Assembly: GCA_910576545.1 (NCBI GenBank)
Contig: CAJTKM010000010.1
Coordinates: forward strand, 39,307-103,306
Direction of reading: 5' to 3'
From: Lachnospiraceae bacterium
GTDB lineage: Bacteria; Bacillota; Clostridia; Lachnospirales; Anaerotignaceae
DNA: 64,000 nt
Below are positions 25,456 through 34,031 of the stretch, piece after piece (positions within the stretch are counted from its first letter, which is position 1; every line of letters begins with the position of its first letter). Below the pieces are notes generated by a model. The model saw only the letters and a list, made by a program, of their open reading frames with translations. It did not search any database and was not told the DNA's origin. The translations under genes were made by a program, and so were the position numbers.

Positions 25456-26139
25456 TTATTTTGCCAGAATCAGCTTCGTCAGTTCAACAGGCTCCACGAT
25501 CGCACCGTCCTTATACACGCGCATATTGCCGGAGGCGATTTCGTCAATCAGGATTACCTCGTTGTTGTTGTAGCCGAATTCAAACTTGATATCATACAAA
25601 TCCAGGCCTTTTTTTGCCAGCACATCTGCAACGATTTTTGTAATCTTCAGTGTCTGCTCCTTCATGCTGTCATACATTTCGCCGCTCATAACACCCAGCG
25701 CAGCAAGACCGTCCTTTGTAACCAGCGGGTCGCCCTTTGCGTCGTCCTTGAAAGTAGTTTCTACATAGCCGCCTTCCAGAACAGTACCGTCTGCGATATA
25801 TTCACCGTAGCGGCGGATGAAGCTGCCTGTTGCTTTCAGACGGCAGATGACCTCAAGACCATGACCGAAAACAGTCGCGGGCAGGACTTCCATTGTGGCG
25901 TTGTTCAAATCTGCGGAAACATAGTGTGTTTTTACGCCTGCTTCTTTCAGCACCTCGAAGAAAAGTATGGAGGTTTCCAGGTTTGCGCGGCCGATACCCT
26001 CAATCGTCAGGCCAACGGTGTTTTCGCCCGGGTCGAATACGCCGTCCTTGCCGGTGCAGTCGTCCTTGAATTTCAGCAGCACATTGCCGTTTTCCAGTTT
26101 GTAAACGTCTTTTGTTTTTCCCTGATAAATTTTTTCCAT
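25456..26139 (-). CDS. purC: SAICAR synthetase
   Basis: Phosphoribosylaminoimidazole-succinocarboxamide synthase, the seventh step of purine synthesis, joining aspartate to CAIR with ATP. Its 227 residues have the family's [10 protein letters not shown] start, the [11 protein letters not shown] segment, [18 protein letters not shown] and the [16 protein letters not shown] signature near 187-202. Full length. It stands alone here, not in a pur operon. Confidence 0.96.
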   Translation of the reverse strand: MEKIYQGKTKDVYKLENGNVLLKFKDDCTGKDGVFDPGENTVGLTIEGIGRANLETSILFFEVLKEAGVKTHYVSADLNNATMEVLPATVFGHGLEVICRLKATGSFIRRYGEYIADGTVLEGGYVETTFKDDAKGDPLVTKDGLAALGVMSGEMYDSMKEQTLKITKIVADVLAKKGLDLYDIKFEFGYNNNEVILIDEIASGNMRVYKDGAIVEPVELTKLILAK

Positions 26140-26164
26140 TTTTATCCTTCCTTTCTTTTGTCAT

Positions 26165-26410
26165 GTAAAGATTCAAGACCCAGGGAACCCTGCCCCAGAC
26201 ACTGAAAAGCCGTGGGACGCTGTCCCGCACCCTGCAAGGGGGCTCACCCTTTGACCCGCTTTCAGACGCACAGGTACGTCCGGAGGTATAAACATCAGTA
26301 AATCTTCCCGGACGCATGGAATGCGGCTGACAGCAAAGTTTGGGGTTAAGCCCTTTTCAAAGGGCTTGCAGGGGTGCTGGGGACAGAGTCCCCAAGGGCT
26401 TTGGCCTTTA
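26165..26410. repeat. Modular palindromic repeat on the chromosome, copy 7
   Basis: Between rsfS and purC. Modules: CAGGGaaCCCTG, GTGGGACgctGTCCCGC, CCTTTgaccCGC, and GGGTTAAGCCCttttcaaaGGGCTTGCAGG followed by GGGGACagaGTCCCC. The block at about 26335-26372 is nearly the same as those inside the ICE at 100-125 and 8020-8045, so the family is not limited to the element. Confidence 0.75.
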
Positions 26411-26413
26411 CCT

Positions 26414-26758
26414 TCACACCACTACATCTTTCGCGTCGCCCCAAACGTGCTCCAGCCCGTAAAAGGCGCGCTCCTCCTTATTGAACAAATGCACCAGCAT
26501 ATTGCCGAAGTCCAACAGTATCCATGTGCCGCTGCTGTATCCCTCGGAATGATGCAGCTTTACACCTGCCGCGAACAGCTTCTGTTCCACTTCGTCAGCC
26601 ATTGCCCGCAGATGGTTCACATTTTTCCCGCTGGCAATCACAAAACAGTCCGCGATATTGGAAAGCCCGCGCAGGTCCAGCATACGGATATCCTCTGCGA
26701 GCTTATCCTCCAGCGCGTCCTGCACGATTTTTGCTGCGTCCATAGCGTCTGTACTCAT
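26414..26758 (-). CDS. rsfS: Ribosomal silencing factor RsfS
   Basis: A 114-residue Iojap/RsfS protein, which binds L14 of the large ribosomal subunit and blocks subunit joining in starvation. Seen: DIRMLDLRGLSNIADCFVIA, SGKNVNHLRAMADEVEQKL and GTWILLDFGNMLVHLF. The usual partner genes nadD and yqeK (here fused) and yhbY lie directly upstream in the same operon. Confidence 0.95.
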   Translation of the reverse strand: MSTDAMDAAKIVQDALEDKLAEDIRMLDLRGLSNIADCFVIASGKNVNHLRAMADEVEQKLFAAGVKLHHSEGYSSGTWILLDFGNMLVHLFNKEERAFYGLEHVWGDAKDVVV

Positions 26759-26773
26759 CGGTTTCCTCCTTTG

Positions 26774-28006
26774 TTATCTGTTTTTATAATATTCCAAAGC
26801 CTCCAGAGAGAGCGGGTGCAGCAGTCTGCCGCGCTGTTTTACGAAAGCAATTGTTTCTTCCAGAATATAGCGCATTGCCATATCCAAATCCAGATACGCC
26901 AAACGACGTGCCTCCTCCAGCCCCTCGAACTTTTCTCTGTTAGGCTCAATATAATCCGCGATAAATATGATTTTTTCCAGCAGCGACATATCTGCCCGCC
27001 CTGTGGTATGGTAACGGATTGCATCGAGTATTTCCCCGTCTGTTACAAGATATTCCCGCCTTGCGACCTCCGCGCCCAGAAACGGATGAATCAGGTCTGT
27101 CTGCCGCTCCATCACATCGTCCAGCTTTACCTTATATTCCCGGCAGAACCGCAGCCGCATTTCCTCGGGGTAATCCTTTGCGCAGTCATGCAGCAGTCCT
27201 GCCGCCTGTGCTTTCTGCTGGTCCTTCTGCGTGCCGTATATTTCCGCCAGCTTTACGGCTTCCTCTGCTACGCCCATAGTGTGGATATACCGTTTGACGG
27301 AAAGGGCAGACTGCAATTTCTCCCGCATGGTTTCAACCGGCAGCATGAACTTCACCTCGTCTTTTTCCATATTCTGATATAACTTGAATTTATGGATATA
27401 ATCTTCCACCTCCTGCGGCAGAAGGTACTTGATGGGTTCGCCCTTGCGCGCCCGCTCCCGTATATCGGAGGAGGAGATTGCCAGCGCCGGCACTTCCATA
27501 TAATGGATACGGCTGGCAAATTTTTCGCGTATCTCACCGATTTCCTCAAACATCTGGTTTTTCCGATAGCCGGGACGCGTAACCGCGACAAAATCGCAGA
27601 GCGTCAGCAGACGTTCCGGCTCCTTCCAGCTCATAATCTGGTGGATAGCGTCCGCGCCTGTGATAAAATACAGCCGCACATCAGGGCGGCAGATTTTTTT
27701 CAGAGCTTCAATGGTATCAATGGTATAGGTAATCCCCGGACGGTCGATTTCTATGCGGGATACGTCAAAATTCTCGTTCCGCATGGTTGCCAGAACAGTC
27801 ATCAGATAGCGGTGCTCATTATGTGTGACCTGCTTATCTGTTTTATGCGCCGGACGTCCTGTAGGGATAAAGACGACCCTGTCCACATTGAAGCGGTGGC
27901 GGACGGCTTCGGCAGTGACAAGATGTCCGTTATGAATGGGGTCGAATGTGCCGCCCATGATGGCAATGCTTTTGCAGTCCTGAAAATCCGTAATCTCGTT
28001 CCGCAT
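26774..28006 (-). CDS. nadD: NadD-YqeK fusion: nicotinate-nucleotide adenylyltransferase plus HD hydrolase
   Basis: A 410-residue fused enzyme. Residues 1-205 are NadD, which makes deamido-NAD from NaMN and ATP (MGGTFDPIHNGHLVTAEAVR; AISSSDIRERARKG). Residues about 225-410 are a YqeK-type HD phosphohydrolase (QAAGLLHDCAKDYPEEM; GAEVARREY; IIFIADYIEPNR), the family that cleaves diadenosine tetraphosphate. In many Firmicutes these are two adjacent genes; here one frame runs through both. Its start overlaps the yhbY stop by one base (TAATG). Confidence 0.93.
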   Translation of the reverse strand: MRNEITDFQDCKSIAIMGGTFDPIHNGHLVTAEAVRHRFNVDRVVFIPTGRPAHKTDKQVTHNEHRYLMTVLATMRNENFDVSRIEIDRPGITYTIDTIEALKKICRPDVRLYFITGADAIHQIMSWKEPERLLTLCDFVAVTRPGYRKNQMFEEIGEIREKFASRIHYMEVPALAISSSDIRERARKGEPIKYLLPQEVEDYIHKFKLYQNMEKDEVKFMLPVETMREKLQSALSVKRYIHTMGVAEEAVKLAEIYGTQKDQQKAQAAGLLHDCAKDYPEEMRLRFCREYKVKLDDVMERQTDLIHPFLGAEVARREYLVTDGEILDAIRYHTTGRADMSLLEKIIFIADYIEPNREKFEGLEEARRLAYLDLDMAMRYILEETIAFVKQRGRLLHPLSLEALEYYKNR

Positions 28007-28326
28007 TATACATTCCTCTGTCCGTCAGCCTTTTTTGCCTTCGGCAGTTCAATTACAGGCTTTTTTGCCGGACGATACAGAACGAATTTACTGCCGATGA
28101 CCTGTACAATTTCCGCGCCTGTCCTGCTTGCCAGAAGCTCCGCCGCCTCTGCCGTACCAAGCATGTTATTGTCCAGTACGTTTATTTTTACCAGTTCACG
28201 CGCTTCTAAAGCGTTATGCACAGTATCCCGCAGTTCAGGGGTCACGCCGTTTTTGCCAACCTGAAAAATTGCGTCCAGCCCATTTGCCATGCCCCTCAGG
28301 AAAGCTCTTTGCTTGCTTGTCAACAT
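28006..28326 (-). CDS. yhbY: YhbY/CRM-domain RNA-binding protein
   Basis: A 106-residue protein with the CRM fold of YhbY, which associates with pre-50S ribosomal particles: LTSKQRAFLRGMANGLDAIF, QVGKNGVTPELRDTV and ALEARELVKINVL. The frame is open further upstream, but MLTSKQ is the normal family start. First gene of the yhbY/nadD-yqeK/rsfS operon. Confidence 0.93.
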   Translation of the reverse strand: MLTSKQRAFLRGMANGLDAIFQVGKNGVTPELRDTVHNALEARELVKINVLDNNMLGTAEAAELLASRTGAEIVQVIGSKFVLYRPAKKPVIELPKAKKADGQRNV

Positions 28327-28604
28327 AATTTCCTCCGTCTGCTGTCCGATACAGCTCGTCCTTTTTTCTGCAATCCCTATCATAGCATAGAAGCCCCCCG
28401 TTTGCAATGAAAACAGAAAAACTCCTTGAAAATCGCGTTTTTCCACAGAATCAGCTGTAAAAATCTTCAAGTTTTTTACAATCCCGCCGTTTTTTTGTGC
28501 CGGAAAAAGCGTTTTGCCGCCGCATCGGCAGGGTATGGCAGAAATTTTGCCAAAAGGGGCTTAAATATTGGCAATGGCTTAAATCATGGTAATATGCCAT
28601 AATC

Positions 28605-28638
28605 ATAATGAAACGAAACAGGCAAATTTCATTATAAT
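28605..28638 (+). promoter_or_regulatory. Inverted repeat overlapping a TATAAT box, likely operator of the HTH gene
   Basis: ATAATGAAA (28605-28613) and TTTCATTAT (28627-28635) form a perfect 9-bp inverted repeat with a 13-base gap; its right arm overlaps TATAAT at 28633-28638. The gene for a small HTH protein begins 30 bases later, so autoregulation is plausible. No good -35 box is visible. Confidence 0.5.
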
Positions 28639-28667
28639 GACACAATTGGCAGCAAAAGGAGGATTCT

Positions 28668-28904
28668 ATGATTACCTATGAAAAACTTTGGCAGACAATG
28701 AAGGAAAGAAATATTACCACCTATCATCTGATTACCTATCACAACATCAGCCGGGGGCTGATTTCAAGACTGAAAAAGGGCGAGGCGATGACAACGAATA
28801 CGCTCAACAATCTTTGTAATATTCTGGACTGCGATGTAACAGATATTTTGACCTACACGAAGGATACCCCGACGGAACAAGAGGAGCAGACAACACAGCA
28901 ATGA
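28668..28904 (+). CDS. XRE/Cro-type helix-turn-helix protein
   Basis: A 78-residue DNA-binding protein: helices YEKLWQTMKERNITTYHLI then ISRGLISRLKKGEAMTTNTL and NLCNILDCDVTDIL, ending in an acidic Gln/Thr-rich tail. It is related to the ICE regulator at 2892. The start ATG follows AAAGGAGGATTCT. Probably represses its own promoter. Other targets unknown. Confidence 0.85.
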   Translation: MITYEKLWQTMKERNITTYHLITYHNISRGLISRLKKGEAMTTNTLNNLCNILDCDVTDILTYTKDTPTEQEEQTTQQ

Positions 28905-28974
28905 ACCCGGGTGCATCAAACGGGTGCGAAAGCACGCGGATGCGGCGGAAAGGCTGGAGGGCGGATAACAGGGC

Positions 28975-29003
28975 TTGCGGAATTTGCCGAAAAGGATTAT
29001 ACT
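28975..29003 (+). promoter_or_regulatory. Sigma-A promoter of the phosphofructokinase gene
   Basis: TTGCGG (28975-28980), 17-base spacer, TATACT (28998-29003), about 75 bases before the start codon. Confidence 0.7.
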
Positions 29004-29081
29004 GGGGGCAGCAGAACACACTGCGGGAAACAGATTTGAATTTTTTAGAATGAAAGATACGCAGAGGAAAGGCGGTTTCAT

Positions 29082-30305
29082 ATGAAAAATATATTAGTGG
29101 CACAGTCGGGCGGCCCGTCCGCGGCAATCAACGCAACGCTTTGCGGTGTTGTGGAAGAGGCATTGGCGGACAGAAACATTGACCGTATTTATGGCGCAAA
29201 AAACGGCATCATGGGCGTATTGTCCGAGCATCTGATAGAGCTGAATGATGTCCTGTCAAATCCGGAAACCCTTCAGCTGCTCTGTCAGACGCCGTCTTCC
29301 GCGCTGGGCTCCTGCCGTATGAAGCTGTCCCATTGGGAGGAAAGTACATTTGAATATGAAAAGACGATTCAGATTTTCCGAAAATACAACATCGGCTATT
29401 TCATTTATATCGGCGGGAATGACTCGATGGATACGGTGTATAAGCTGGCGGAATACTGCCGTATGAAAAAAATCGACGATATCTGCATTGTTGGGGCGCC
29501 GAAAACGATTGACAATGACCTTGTAGAAACAGACCATTGCCCGGGCTTTGGCTCTGCCGCGAAATATATTGCCGCGACATTTTCCGAAATTGCCTGCGAC
29601 TGCAATGTCTACGCACTGCCTTCCATTACGATTGTGGAGGTTATGGGACGCGACGCGGGCTGGCTGACTGCGGCTTCGGCTCTGGGGCGGCTGAACGGCA
29701 GCGGCGCGCCGGACCTGATTTATCTCTGTGAGCGTCCGTTTGATGTTGACCAGTTTTTGACCGATGTGCGGGAAAAAATGGCGGAAAAGCATTCTATCAT
29801 CATTGCGGTCAGCGAAGGGCTGCGCAATGAGGAGGGCGATTATGTGACGAATACGCTGAAGGATCGCGCGGTAGATGCGTTTGGGCATAAAATTCTGGCG
29901 GGCGCGTCCCGTTTCCTGGAGGAAATACTGCGGCAGGAAATCGGCTGCAAAGTCAGGAGCATAGAGTTGAACGTCATGCAGCGGTGCGCATCGCATCTGG
30001 CGTCTGCGGCAGATATCCATGAGGCGAGGCTGATTGGCATGGCGGCGGCGGATTATGCTATTTCCGGCGGCAGCGGCAAAATGGCGTGCCTGCAGCGTGT
30101 TTCCACAAATCCTTACCGTTTTACGGTGGATTTTGTGGATATCACGAAGATTGCAAACCGTGTGAAAACAGTTCCGGAGGAATGGATTAACGAAGCGGGG
30201 AACGACGTTACGCAGGAGATGATTGATTATCTTCTGCCGTTGATACAGGGCGAGATGCCCTGTACTTATAAAAATGGCGTTCCAGTACATCTGCGGCTGT
30301 ACTGA
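29082..30305 (+). CDS. pfp: Pyrophosphate-dependent 6-phosphofructokinase
   Basis: A 407-residue phosphofructokinase of the PPi-using clade. Diagnostic residues: GGNDS (where ATP enzymes have GGDGS) near 110, and PKTIDND with Lys (ATP enzymes have Gly) near 138. Other motifs: SGGPSAAINATL at the N-terminus and IVEVMGRDAGWL for substrate binding. It phosphorylates fructose 6-phosphate reversibly with pyrophosphate, as is common in anaerobic Clostridia. Monocistronic, with its own promoter and terminator. Confidence 0.93.
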   Translation: MKNILVAQSGGPSAAINATLCGVVEEALADRNIDRIYGAKNGIMGVLSEHLIELNDVLSNPETLQLLCQTPSSALGSCRMKLSHWEESTFEYEKTIQIFRKYNIGYFIYIGGNDSMDTVYKLAEYCRMKKIDDICIVGAPKTIDNDLVETDHCPGFGSAAKYIAATFSEIACDCNVYALPSITIVEVMGRDAGWLTAASALGRLNGSGAPDLIYLCERPFDVDQFLTDVREKMAEKHSIIIAVSEGLRNEEGDYVTNTLKDRAVDAFGHKILAGASRFLEEILRQEIGCKVRSIELNVMQRCASHLASAADIHEARLIGMAAADYAISGGSGKMACLQRVSTNPYRFTVDFVDITKIANRVKTVPEEWINEAGNDVTQEMIDYLLPLIQGEMPCTYKNGVPVHLRLY

Positions 30306-30340
30306 GCAATTGAAATTTTCCGAATACAGAAATGGCAAGG

Positions 30341-30361
30341 GCGGCGGGAACGCCGCTTTTT
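30341..30361 (+). terminator. Terminator of the phosphofructokinase gene
   Basis: GCGGCGggaaCGCCGC followed by five Ts, 36 bases after the stop codon. Confidence 0.85.
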
Positions 30362-30445
30362 GTGTGCGCAAATTCTGCGGCTTCGGGTGTATTCTGTATA
30401 TTTTTCCTCTTTTTGGACATACTTCCCCCAAAGGAGGGCGGCAGC

Positions 30446-31000
30446 ATGAGAAAAGCAGGAGCGGTACTGGTGTTGGGCTTGTGCAGCTTTCTGGTGTTCC
30501 TTGTGATTGGCTACCAGCATACTGTAAAAACACAGGAGGAACAGCAGGCAGCAGCCCCGCGCCTTTATGAGCCGGCGGAGCGGACAATAAACGAGCGCAT
30601 AACCATCAGTGCGGACACAAAAATGATATACCAGTATTTTTATACCAATGACAGGGTCACAAAAGAGCAGACAGAAGCCGCCCCCGTTTTTTTGCAGGGG
30701 CTGGACAGGGAGGAGCTGCAAAGCGTATATAATGGCTGGCAGATGATGCTTTTTTCCCCGGAAAAAGTTATTCTGCGATGCAGTATTGAAGGAAAAAGCA
30801 GTGAAAGCTATATCATTGGTGAGGACGGCGGCTATCTCGCCATATTTTATGAGGACGGACAGAAGGCAATCCATTTGCAGGAACGTACAGAAATACCCCT
30901 GACCGCACTGCCAGAGGGCGAAGCCTTGCAGATTCGCGAAGGGCTGCGCGTGACGGGAGAAGAAAACCTTGCCAGGCTGCTGGCGGATTTCATGAGCTGA
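30446..31000 (+). CDS. BofC-like membrane-anchored protein
   Basis: A 184-residue protein with an N-terminal membrane segment (AVLVLGLCSFLVFLVIGY) and an extracytoplasmic domain ending in YIIGEDGGYLAIFYEDG, the pattern of the BofC C-terminal domain. BofC in Bacillus restrains activation of sigma-K through SpoIVB. Here the N-terminal BofC domain is weak or absent, so the exact sporulation role is uncertain. The start follows AAAGGAGGGCGGCAGC. Confidence 0.6.
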   Translation: MRKAGAVLVLGLCSFLVFLVIGYQHTVKTQEEQQAAAPRLYEPAERTINERITISADTKMIYQYFYTNDRVTKEQTEAAPVFLQGLDREELQSVYNGWQMMLFSPEKVILRCSIEGKSSESYIIGEDGGYLAIFYEDGQKAIHLQERTEIPLTALPEGEALQIREGLRVTGEENLARLLADFMS

Positions 31001-31024
31001 TTTGCTGCGGGGGGCGGCTTTTGT

Positions 31025-31053
31025 TTGACATCGCGGCGGCGGCATATTATAAT
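31025..31053 (+). promoter_or_regulatory. Consensus sigma-A promoter of the GH13 gene
   Basis: TTGACA (31025-31030), 17-base spacer, TATAAT (31048-31053): full match to the vegetative consensus. Confidence 0.85.
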
Positions 31054-31157
31054 GGTGGAAACAGCGGAAAACGCCTGTACTGTGCGCAAAAACAGACGGG
31101 CGTGCTTTTCCGCGTATTTTGGAAAAATAAGACAAACCTCAGGGTGGTGTAGGAACG

Positions 31158-33218
31158 ATGGCAGAACATTTCGAGATGGGGCTGAAAATGAGCGAGGACG
31201 AATTTCGGGCTCAGGCGGTATACAGTGATGAAACAAAGCAGTTCCGCGTACCGGCGGAGCCTTCCTCAGCGGACAGCGTGGAAATTTCCATACGGGTCGG
31301 GAAAGGCTGCTTTACAGCCATTTTTTTATGCACGTCAGAACGTGAGTTTTTTATGGAAAAAATAAGGGAGGATGGCGTTTTTGCATATTACCGCACCGTT
31401 CTTCCGCCCGCAAAGGAAAAGACAGCCTATTTCTTCCGCCTGCAATATGGCGACCAGTATGGATTTTATACGAAATATGGATATTTCCATGAATACCGTA
31501 CAGATGGCTGGTTTGAGATTCTGCGGGACTATAAAACGCCGGACTGGGCAAAGGGCGCAGTTATGTACCAGATTTACCCGGACCGTTTCTGCAACGGGGA
31601 TAAAAGCAATGATGTGCAGACGGGCGAGTATACATATCTGGGGCGGACGGTTGAGCGCGTGGAGGACTGGGATTCCCTGCCAGAGCCGACGGATATTCAC
31701 CGCTTTTACGGCGGAGATTTGCAGGGGATAATGGATAAGCTGGATTATTTGCAGGAACTGGGCATTGAAGCGTTATACCTGAATCCGATTTTTGTTTCCC
31801 CGAGCAACCATAAATATGATATACAGGATTATGACCATATTGACCCGCACTTTGGCAGAATCGTGCGCGAGAAAATTTCTCCGGAAAATGCGGGGACGGA
31901 TAATGCCCTTTATATTGCGCGGACGACAGATTTGGTAAATCTGGAGGCGTCTGACGCGCTGTTTGCCGAGCTTGTGCAGGCGGCACATGAACGGGGGATA
32001 CGCGTGATTATAGACGGTGTATTCAACCATTGCGGCGCATTCCATAAATGGCTGGACAGAGAAAACCTCTATGGTGAGGAAGGGAAGGGCGCGTATCTGC
32101 ATGCAAAAAGTCCCTACCGCAATTATTTTTACTGGCAGGAGGGCAACAATTACGATGGATGGTGGGGGCATGCCAACCACCCGAAGCTGAACGCGGAAGG
32201 CTCTATTGCGCTGCGGAACGCTTTGATTGCCATTGGCAGAAAATGGGTTTCCCCGCCGTATAATGCGGACGGCTGGCGGCTGGACGTTGCGGCGGATTTA
32301 GGCAGAACGGCGGATTTCAACCATCGGTTCTGGTCTGTGTTCCGCAAGGCGGTCAAAGATGTTTCGCAGGATAAGCTGATTCTGGCGGAGCATTATGGAG
32401 ACGCGTCACCATGGCTTCAGGGCGACCAGTGGGACAGCATCATGAACTATGACGCATTCATGGAGCCTTTGACATGGTTCCTGACGGGCGTTTCCAAGCA
32501 CAGTACGGAACGCAGGGATGACTTATATAACAATGCCGACGCATTCTGGGGCGGTATGATTTACCAGATGGGCCGCCTTCCGGCTCAGGCAATACAGGTT
32601 TCCATGAACGAGCTTTCCAATCACGACCACTCCCGTTTTCTGACGCGGACAAACCGCCGGACGGGCAGGTTGGAAAACGAAGGAGCGGAGGCCGCGGGAG
32701 AAAATGTGGATAAGGCAGTCATGCGGGAAGCGGTGCTGTTCCAGATGACATGGCCCGGCGCGCCTACGGTGTATTATGGGGACGAGGCCGGAATGGTCGG
32801 CTGGACAGACCCGGACAACCGCCGTACCTACCCTTGGGGCAAGGAGGACGATGCGCTGATTGCGTTCCACAAAAAATTGATTTCCCTGCGGAAGGAGCAT
32901 CAGACACTTCGTTCCGGCTCTCTGCGCCCTCTGTACGGCGGATATGGCGTGATTGCTTACGGCCGCTTTGATGAAGCAGGGAATTATGTTGTCGCGCTGA
33001 ACAACTCGGACGAAGGACAGGTAGTATCCATACCGGTCTGGCTCTGCGGAGTCGCGCCGGAAAGCTGCCTGCATATCCTTGTGCAGAGCAACCGCTCAGG
33101 GTTCGATGATTTCCCAGTGCCGTATCCTGTGATGCATGGCATGATGGAAACGATTATGCCGCCGAAAAGCTGCATGGTCTGGAAGGAAGTGCGGGATGAC
33201 AAACAATATCATATTTGA
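31158..33218 (+). CDS. GH13 alpha-glucan hydrolase (neopullulanase/cyclomaltodextrinase type)
   Basis: A cytoplasmic glycoside hydrolase of 686 residues with no signal peptide. The N-terminal 130 residues fit a CBM34-type beta-sandwich; the TIM barrel follows (VMYQIYPDRFCNGD, LGIEALYLNPIF, VIIDGVFNHCG). Catalytic residues: Asp in DGWRLDVAADL, Glu in LILAEHYGD and Asp in ELSNHDHSRF. This matches GH13 subfamily 20, which splits maltodextrins, cyclodextrins or pullulan. It overlaps the next gene by 23 bases. Confidence 0.92.
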   Translation: MAEHFEMGLKMSEDEFRAQAVYSDETKQFRVPAEPSSADSVEISIRVGKGCFTAIFLCTSEREFFMEKIREDGVFAYYRTVLPPAKEKTAYFFRLQYGDQYGFYTKYGYFHEYRTDGWFEILRDYKTPDWAKGAVMYQIYPDRFCNGDKSNDVQTGEYTYLGRTVERVEDWDSLPEPTDIHRFYGGDLQGIMDKLDYLQELGIEALYLNPIFVSPSNHKYDIQDYDHIDPHFGRIVREKISPENAGTDNALYIARTTDLVNLEASDALFAELVQAAHERGIRVIIDGVFNHCGAFHKWLDRENLYGEEGKGAYLHAKSPYRNYFYWQEGNNYDGWWGHANHPKLNAEGSIALRNALIAIGRKWVSPPYNADGWRLDVAADLGRTADFNHRFWSVFRKAVKDVSQDKLILAEHYGDASPWLQGDQWDSIMNYDAFMEPLTWFLTGVSKHSTERRDDLYNNADAFWGGMIYQMGRLPAQAIQVSMNELSNHDHSRFLTRTNRRTGRLENEGAEAAGENVDKAVMREAVLFQMTWPGAPTVYYGDEAGMVGWTDPDNRRTYPWGKEDDALIAFHKKLISLRKEHQTLRSGSLRPLYGGYGVIAYGRFDEAGNYVVALNNSDEGQVVSIPVWLCGVAPESCLHILVQSNRSGFDDFPVPYPVMHGMMETIMPPKSCMVWKEVRDDKQYHI

Positions 33219-33864
33219 GGACGCCAGCATACTTGCGGCAGTGAAGCCGCAGGGTATGCCCGCCCAGCCGGATTTGACGGGCGACCGCAGTTTTCTGGAG
33301 GAGATGGAGGCATACACGGGGCAGCCGCTCGGCTTGCTGCACAGGCTGGACAGGCCGGTGGGCGGCGTGATGCTTTTTGCGAAAACAAAGCAGGCGGAAG
33401 CCGTGCTTGCCAAAGATATACAGGAAAAACGGCTGCAAAAAAGTTATTTAGCCGTTCTGACCGGAAAGCTGCCACAGGAGCAGGGCAGGCAGGAGGATTT
33501 CCTGCGGAAAAATGGGCGGACGAACCTTTCGGAAATCGTACCGGAAGGGACGAGAGGCGCGAAGCGCGCCATGCTGGAATACCGGAGGCTGGCGGAAAAA
33601 GAAACGGACAGCGGAATGTTAACACTGGCGGAAATTTCGCTTTTGACAGGGCGGCACCACCAGATACGGGTACAGACTTCCGGCATGGGCGCGCCTATCT
33701 GGGGCGACCGGAAATATAACCCACGCCCTGCGCGGGGGAATATTGCCCTCTGGGCTTACAGCCTTTCGGGAACGCATCCGAAAACGAAACAGCCGTTTCT
33801 GTTCCGGGAACTGCCGCAGGGCGAGCCATTCTGCCTGTTTTGGGAAGAAATTTCGCATTTGTAA
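33196..33864 (+). CDS. RluA-family pseudouridine synthase
   Basis: A 222-residue synthase with the catalytic motif LLHRLDRPVGGVMLFAKT (Asp near 54) and GRHHQIRVQ near 155. It lacks an N-terminal S4 domain, as in the short RluA/TruC-like group. Its start lies 23 bases inside the preceding amylase gene, behind GGAAGGAAGTGCGGG. RNA target not predictable. Confidence 0.9.
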   Translation: MTNNIIFEDASILAAVKPQGMPAQPDLTGDRSFLEEMEAYTGQPLGLLHRLDRPVGGVMLFAKTKQAEAVLAKDIQEKRLQKSYLAVLTGKLPQEQGRQEDFLRKNGRTNLSEIVPEGTRGAKRAMLEYRRLAEKETDSGMLTLAEISLLTGRHHQIRVQTSGMGAPIWGDRKYNPRPARGNIALWAYSLSGTHPKTKQPFLFRELPQGEPFCLFWEEISHL

Positions 33865-33874
33865 AAAACTATCT

Positions 33875-33903
33875 TTGCATTTTTGGCAATGCTGTATTAT
33901 AAT
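33875..33903 (+). promoter_or_regulatory. Sigma-A promoter of clpC
   Basis: TTGCAT (33875-33880), 17-base spacer, TATAAT (33898-33903). I find no CIRCE element and no convincing CtsR heptad repeat nearby. The leader to the clpC start is about 120 bases. Confidence 0.7.
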
Positions 33904-34031
33904 ACGGATATAATAGGAGCATGACGGTGGGGAGCGGGATATTTCGTTCCCCGGGGAATGTTCTTTTCTTTCCAAAGAGTATTAGCAATCACAGGAATGA
34001 ATGGCTAACAAATCGAAAGAGGTGGATATAG

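Noticed and set aside
33845..34031. CIRCE or CtsR control site before clpC.
   Set aside because: No CIRCE inverted repeat and no convincing tandem heptad; only an ordinary promoter is visible.
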